A stretch of DNA of 64,000 nucleotides from Pinus tabuliformis (Eukaryota; Streptophyta; Pinopsida; Pinales; Pinaceae), in NCBI GenBank assembly GCA_031772625.1, contig CM062813.1:768552720-768616719 (forward strand), read 5' to 3'. A program made the translations under genes and the position numbers. Below are positions 58,002 through 64,000 of the stretch, one piece after another; positions within the stretch are counted from its first letter, which is position 1, and each line of letters begins with the position of its first letter. The notes beneath the pieces were generated by a model. That model saw only the letters and a list, made by a program, of their open reading frames with translations, had not been told where the DNA came from and ran no database searches.

Positions 58002-59164
58002 CTTCAGTCATTCGGCCACTGCTAGCTCCAGGTCACTACAAGACAAATGACATGACAAATGTCAGCAGTTAAAGTAGCTAAAAAGTGACTCATCACACAG
58101 ACATGACAACTAGCCAAGTTTGGACAGCGCATCTCCAGCCGACTCCAACAGCCATAAAGTCCAAATATTTTCTGACTATTTTGACAGCTGAAGCATTAAG
58201 GAATTATTGTTGGATTCACTCCTTCAGCTACTTAATTTCAGAGATTAGCATATCATAAATGAGATATTAACTCATTCACTGATATTTTTTGACGTAATTT
58301 TTGTATATATACCCCCCTGAGTAACTCATAAGGGGTTGGTAATTTTCTCTATGAGAACACTTGTATTGTACACTTTCAGATTTATCTAATACAAAGGGCT
58401 GGATGAGCTCAGTGATTTCCTGAAATATTTGATGTCTGGAGGATGCTCCATGTGTTGATGCAGAATTCCTGTGCTGTCTGATGAAATAACAAGTTTTTTT
58501 CTTCAAACTTTGTTCCTGTTTTCTTATGTTTGTCAGATCATAATCATGTTACACTAAGCTAGCAGTAAAGGAAAAGAATAGTACAAGATTTGTTTTACTA
58601 CACCTTGCACTCAAAATTTACTGCTATGAATGTTTTGTCTTCAGGATTACTATGCACATGAATTCTTAACTTCTCATGTTTGTATTGATTCTATACGTAT
58701 GAATATTGCCTAGAAATTCTTAATTGCTTCTAGGATAGTATTCCCTTTGTGTTTCTTCAGCAGTTCACTGCAAGATTCTTCATTCCCTTACATTAACTGG
58801 ATACACTCCACTCAATCACTAAATATAAACGTTGTTCTCAGACACTAATCTGGCTTTGCAGCATCACTACAGTATCAAAGCAGCACACCAAAGACCTAAG
58901 GACCACTGACTCCATAGCCCAATGGACTAGAACACTTTGGAAATTGCATAAGAACTTGGACTGAAATTATCACCCAACTAAAACCTTAAAACAAAACTGA
59001 ACTCATAGCTAGCCTAAGATCATTCAAAAACAAAGATAAATCATAAAGAGAGAGCCCTCTCTGATTGCAGTTTGGCTAGAAGTTGTAATCCAAAGATTGG
59101 TTAGTGGTTACCCCGGCCGTATTCCCTTAGAGTCAAAGGGAACAACCTGGGTGTTAATAGGCCT

Positions 59165-61603
59165 GCTTCTCCATATTTGGTACTTCAAAGGGGCATCTCT
59201 TAAGGCTTGGCTGAAAAAGGCAATTGGCTTTTCAGCTCCTTGATCATCCTTTTGCAAAAGGACAGCGGCTATGGTGTGATCAGATGCAAAAGAGAAAATG
59301 ATAAAATCTTTGTCAAATTGTGGGCTGGTCAGGACAGGGGCTTGGGTTAATGCAGATTTTATGCCTTCAAAGGCTTGTTTGGTTTCAAGAGACCATTTTA
59401 CCTTGGCATCCTTTTTTAACATGTTGCTTAACAGTCTTATCAGTTCAGCTAGATTTGGAATAAATCTCCTTAGGAAGTTGATCTTTCCAAGGAATGCTTG
59501 CAACTCTTTTATGTTTCTTGGATAAGGGATTTGGAGGATGGCTTGGATTCTTTTAGGATCAATTCTAATCCCGTCCTTTGATATGATATGGCCAAGAAGT
59601 TTGCCTTCTTCAAGGCCAAAGAGAGACTTCTTGGGGTTTAAGGAAATGCCATAGTTCCTACATGTCATGAATATTTGCCTCAAATGTTTTAGGTGCTCTT
59701 GATCAGATTTGGAGAAAGGGGTTAATTCATCGAGATAGACAAGTAGGAAATCATGTGTTTCCTTGGCAAATTCAATATCCATTGCCCTTTGAAAGGTAGC
59801 ACCAACGTTTTTAAGTCCGAAAGGCATCTTCACATAATTAAATGTTCCCCATGGTGTGGTAAAGGCTGTCTTGTCTTGGTCATCTGGGTGAACCAGTATT
59901 TGATTGAAACCTGAAAAGCCATCTAGCAAAGAGATTCTAGATGACCCCACTACTCTTTGTAGAATGTGATCCATTTTGGGCAATGGGTAGTGGTCTTTTA
60001 GGGAGACTTGGTTTAAATTTCTTAGGTCTACACATAGCCTAATCTCACCTGTCTTTTTTCTTGTGGGAACAAGATTGGATACCCATTCAGAGAATCTGAT
60101 GGGTGCTATTATGCCTGCTTCAAACATTCTTTTCACTTCCTTTTCAATCAAAGGGAGAAGCATAGGATTGATTCTCCTCAGTTTCTGCTTGAAGGGCTTT
60201 TGGTTTGGTTTTAAGGGAATGGTGTGTTGGATCACTGAGGTGTCATAGGACTTCAAGTCCTCATAACTCCAAGCTAATACATCTTGGAATTCTTTGAACA
60301 AATCAACATATTTAGGCTTTTGATCTAGTGGCAAAGATTGAGATAGTTTGATCATTTTGGGCTTCTCTGTTGTCCCAATGTTGTGTTCTTCTATAGCAGC
60401 ATTCAATGGTTGCATTTTTGGCTTTTTAGGAACATCATTAGCATCAAACATGTCTTCCAATGGAGTGAGGCCAGCAGGGAGAAAGTTATCCTTTAAGTCA
60501 ATGATCTCGGCCTCTGTTTTGGCTATTTCCTCCAAATGCATTTGTTTCAGCTCTTCTATGTTTGTTTTGTCAAAAACAGTTGGGTTTAGGATTTGTTTGG
60601 CTGTTGCAGCTGTTACAGCCTGCTGATTTTTATTCGTTTGCTGATGTTCATCTATCATAGCATCTATGTCAATGTTAATATTTGAAAACTCATGCTCAAG
60701 GGTGAGGAAATTGTTAATCTGGGCATCATTTTCAAACACTTGCCAATCTTTAACATTATTTGGGATAGCGGGCCTATGTTTTATATTAGCAGTAAAATGG
60801 TGATTTGGCTCAAAGGGAAACTTGCATGTACTAGCAAAAGTGGCTAGGCTGTGTGCATGAATGTTATGATCTCTTGAAATCTTGGCTAGCTTGGATTCAG
60901 TCAATGTATTGAGTATATTAGTGGCAGCAGTCCTATAGGCCCTCATTCTATTGTCATTAGTGACAAAGTTGCCTTTCATTTGTTGTATGATTAAATCAGA
61001 GTCACCTAAAATGGACACTTTTGTAGCTCCTAGAGCTTTGAGCAGTTTAAGGTCTAAAAGGAGAGCCTCATACTCTGTGATGTTATTGGTACATTTGAAA
61101 TTTAGTCTGTAGGCATGGCCTTCTGCATGATTGTTATGAGTATTGTGAATCCATACACCTGCCCCTACTCCTAACTTGTTGACAGAACCATCAAACTCTA
61201 AATACCATCTGATTTCTTGCTTGTGGTTAGTGTCAAGAGTTTCAGTCATTCTTGCAGTGGACAGATTTGAATTTTCTGTTTGGGTAGGTTCTTCTTGTAT
61301 GCTGGTTTCCTTGATTGTTATGACGGTTTCATCAGTATGGGCAACCGATTCTTCATTGATGCAGGTTTCTTGTTCTAAAGCCAAAAGCTTATCATCAATT
61401 GGAGGTCCTGTTTCATCATTAAATAAAATAAAAGAATCCATATCAGAATGGATTGAGTAAATGGGAAAATTTTCAGGCATGCTCTCACTACTTACCACAT
61501 ATTTCATCAGTGTTTCTCTATATAGTCTCTTTGGTTGCCCAAAGATAGATATAGTGGTGTTGAGAGGTCTAATTGGAGGGATCCTTGGAGTTTTTCTCCC
61601 CAA
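59165..61603 (-). pseudogene. E6 additional RNase H, reverse transcriptase, RNase H start
   Basis: Open from 61603 to 59108 (the last codons are X1 DNA). After the protease end (residues 1-60) comes an RNase H domain at ~131-263: WYLEFDGSVNKLG (Asp138), TNNITEYEALLLDLK (Glu178), VSILGDSDLIIQQMKGN (Asp201); the usual fourth Asp is His (NIHAHSLATF). Then a linker and RT at ~430-650: FSEWVSNLVPTRKKTGEIRL, CVDLRNLNQVSLKDHYPLP, ISLLDGFSGFNQILVHPDD, MPFGLKNVGATFQRAM, and LVYLDELTPFS, where the second catalytic Asp of YLDD is Glu. RNase H begins near 750 and breaks by a one-base shift at KYQI, just before X1. The extra RNase H thus precedes RT. Confidence 0.88.
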
Positions 61604-63450
61604 GACCTTGACAATAGCATGCCATACTTTGGTGGAATGTCAGCAACCACCACATCCATGAGGATTGTCTTGTTGGGGTATTGAACTAAGGAGACACACA
61701 AGTCCTTGATGAGGCCTAAACACTTGACTTGAATTGAGTCAAAGGAGAATAGATCTTTGTAGGGTCTTGTAACATCAAGGTTCAGCTTTTCCATTACAGC
61801 TTTGGGCATAAGGTTGTGTGAGGCACCTGAGTCAAACATAGCATTGTGCAAGACTTTGTCATGTATGTATAAACTGACATAAAAGGGTAAAACAGATCCA
61901 TATGTTGATTGTCCATTAACTTCTGGACCGAACAGCAGTTCAGGCTGATCATTAAGAACATTTACATCATGCTTGACCTCTAGCATTTGAAGTGATCTCT
62001 GAATTTGTTGCCTATACACATCATGTTTGGCAAGTTCCAATAAAGGGATGAATATCTTCAGTTTACCTATTTCTGCCTCTAAGTCAAATGATTTTTCAGA
62101 TTGGGTTTTAGTATTGTGAGAGGCAGGCTTCCCTTTTTCCATTGGAGTATCAACAATTTCCTCTTGTTTACGAGCATTATGGGAGGTGATTGCTTGCGAT
62201 TTTTCAGTTTTAGGAGGGCTTTTTGGAACATTGTTCAAGTTCTCTTTCGAGGAAGAGGGTGGCAGAGGCTGATCATTAGAGGGCTGCATGTCTGTGACAT
62301 CCTCTACAGTCACTTGATGCGGGTTTGGGACATGTATATCAGCTGGTTCTGTTATGACAGCCTTGCCTTTAATCTTGTTGGGCTGTTTGCCATCCTTCGG
62401 TTTGCTAGGTTCAGGAGTGTCAATAGTCCTAGTTCTGAGCTTGTATTGTTTGTGGACCTCATACACAGCAGTATCATAACCTTGTTTAAAATCAAAAGAC
62501 TCACCAGACTTAGTCTGAAATTGATTAAATTCATGCTCATCTTGGTCTTGTTGAGTTAGGAATATTTGTTGCTCAGCCCTCGAATCCACCAAGTTCATGT
62601 GAGTGTTCTCTGTGGGCTCACTAGATGTAGATGCTTCAGCATAATTTTCATGAAAAGGGGGCCTTACATCATGGTCTGGGCTAGACCTACCAGCATTTGT
62701 GTTCTGAGTTTTCCTAAAATTTGGGTTCCTTATGGTATTAGGTTGTTGTCCTTCCCATGATGATTTCCTCTCAACACTCTCTACTCTGTCTCCCAGCCTG
62801 TGCATGCCACTGATAATAGCATCCAGCTTTTGATCTAAGGCTGAGGGTTCTTCTTTAAAAGTGGTTCTTCTCTCGGTTCTAGCTCTGTTTCTTTTGGAAA
62901 TTAGATTTGCCTCTACGCTAACAACAACATTTTGCATGTCTGCAAGGGTATGAGGGGCTCTTTCCCTTAACTGATAAGCCATATCAGTGTCAAAACCATC
63001 AGGGAATTTATACAAAAGAAGATCAGGTGGAGGTCTTAAATTCTGTGGTATTGCATTATAAACATTATTGAATCTTGCAAAATAATCCAAGATAGACTCT
63101 TGAGGGCCTCTTTTTATGGTGTCATATTCAGATAATATGTGTAAGGGGTCTTTCTTTTTCTCCCATCTGTTGATAAATGACTGGTATAAGGCTTCTGGGT
63201 TTACTATGGAATTAGCTGTGAGTGCTCTAAACCAAGTCCTGACGTCACCTGTCAAACTTTGGACAAAAATCTTCATTCTCATGCTATCATCGTCTATCTC
63301 GTAGTTCTCAAAATAGTCTTGCATCTTCTTTGTATGCTTAAGGGCTATGCAAGACCCAGTTCCATCAAAATATGTGATTTTAGTTTGATAATCCTGAGGC
63401 ATAGCCCCAGGATTTTCAGGTAATTGTAGGGGTGCATATCTATTAGCCAT
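61507..63450 (-). pseudogene. E6 Gag and protease
   Basis: Open 647-codon frame. Gag start MANRYAPLQLPENPGAMPQD; capsid-like region ~30-190 (YFENYEIDDDSMRMKIFVQS, TWFRALTANSIVNPEALYQS, FARFNNVYNAIPQNLRPPPD). No CCHC knuckle is visible. A long charged linker (~230-480) follows. Protease near 540: NAMFDSGASHNLMPKAVM, then YGMLLSRSWGEKLQG. The frame is lost by an indel near 61570-61600; the continuation overlaps in another frame from 61603. Because Gag is open over 1.9 kb the damage is probably limited. Confidence 0.85.
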
Positions 63451-64000
63451 GTTTACAGGGATAAGTGGAACAACAGGAACAACAGGTACAGCTGGAACAG
63501 CTGTAACAACAGTGGTGGTAGTGGCAGTATGTGCAGTGAATGGAGGTGTGGAAGGAGTGCTTTGGGAAGTGGATGATGAGCAAGGGGAAGTAGGGGTTGA
63601 ATGGAATAAAACTTTGACAGGGGTTGGAACAATGCTTGGGTGAACTGCTTCAGGACTATTATCAGCAAAATCTTCTTGTTTCCTAAGAATCTTTGGGATT
63701 AATTTGGGATTATCAAAAACAGCTGGAGGGTCTGGGTCGGGATTTGACCTAGTATAACGAGTTTTCCTCTTTGGAGCCAGCTTCCAAATGTTGTTTTAGG
63801 TATTTTTCTGGGAATGTTTCTAGTTTAGGAAGGAACTGATTAAATTTTGGAACAACTATCTGCAGCTTAAAACTTTCATGAAGATTGACAGAAGCATCTT
63901 TTATTTACTCCTGTAAATGCAAAGCAAGAACAGTTTCAAAGGCTCCCTAGCTGACATTCAGGCTTCATCTATAGTTTTAAGGAATATATAGCAATTGGAA
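63451..64000 (-). other. E6 5' leader (runs off the window)
   Basis: Leader between gag and the PBS/LTR, which lie beyond 64000. Matches the E1 leader near 1921-2010. Minus-strand ORF 63668-63453 (Leu/Pro-rich) is low-complexity and not believed. Confidence 0.55.

Larger units (their letters stand above)
52167..59159 (-). mobile_element. X1: 7 kb LTR-like insertion with antisense gene
   Basis: Bounded by ggcct duplications (52162-52166 and 59160-59164) inside the E6 RNase H codons. It begins TGTTAGG and ends TTAATA (canonical end TTAACA with one change), so it has LTR-type ends. No second copy of its end sequence lies inside, so it looks like a solo LTR. Homology to X2 fixes the orientation as minus: start at 59159 (aacacccaggttgttccc), TATA at 58303-58312 (gtatatatac), CpG island 53690-53220, end at 52167. 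Between TATA and island is 3.9 kb absent from X2, filled by a plus-strand gene. 6993 bp would be very long for an LTR; an LTR carrying a captured or resident gene is the simplest reading. Confidence 0.72.

Noticed and set aside
52167..59159. X1 as a DNA transposon or a full LTR element
   Set aside because: No terminal inverted repeats beyond the TGTTA-type ends, no transposase motif, and no internal LTR pair; ends plus a 5-bp duplication fit an LTR better.
63453..63668. Leu/Pro-rich minus-strand frame and its Val/Gly-rich plus-strand partner
   Set aside because: Low-complexity, in the E6 leader, no motif.

Overview
The window looks like intergenic DNA from a very large, retroelement-filled plant genome, most likely a gymnosperm and probably a conifer. 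I see no host gene. Almost every long reading frame belongs to LTR retrotransposons that are nested, old and full of premature stops, and a fragment near 9.5-10.0 kb has the protein signature of a Penelope-like element of the kind reported from conifers. The assignment to conifers is inference; the retroelement content is read directly.

Layout, with names used below. 1-3065: left end of a minus-strand Ty3-type element E1 (gag-like frame, leader, primer-binding site, part of an LTR). 3066-6429: E2, a young, complete, non-autonomous Ty3-type element (TSD tctcc) coding for Gag-protease fused to an integrase tail. 6435-9475: degenerate DNA with a broken coiled-coil frame and a GCG-rich direct repeat. 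9476-10035: Penelope-like fragment. 10036-12397: copia fragment C-A. 12398-27547: E3, a 15 kb Tat-like element with LTRs, full gag-pol, an extra RNase H after integrase and an antisense plant-mobile-domain-like gene. 27548-44952: a second copia element C-B, split into three pieces by E4 (28199-36485, TSD ttggt) and E5 (37423-43645, TSD tgctc). 46847-49981: a plus-oriented LTR (X2) with a PBS-like site after it. 50596-64000: E6, a minus-strand Tat-like gag-pol whose RNase H is split by a 7 kb LTR-like insertion X1 (52167-59159, TSD ggcct) that carries a decayed antisense gene.

The most unusual signal is in E4. Its non-coding internal DNA holds a tandem array of about eight modules (30421-30834) and further clusters (31077-31297, 33810-33949). 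Nearly every module has two stems in the crossing order a-b-a'-b' of an H-type pseudoknot, a fixed TTTTAA spacer, and stem sequences that change from module to module while staying complementary. I know no described counterpart.

Other points: an extra RNase H upstream of reverse transcriptase in E6 but downstream of integrase in E3; antisense genes in E3 and X1; an ACGT-motif-rich CpG island in the X LTRs placed where it could drive the antisense gene; a leader block shared by E4 (Tat-like) and E5 (chromovirus), suggesting template switching; and E3 flanked by overlapping rather than abutting copia sequence. By LTR similarity, judged by eye, E2 and E4 are recent (about 99.4-99.5%), E5 older (about 95-96%) and E3 older still.
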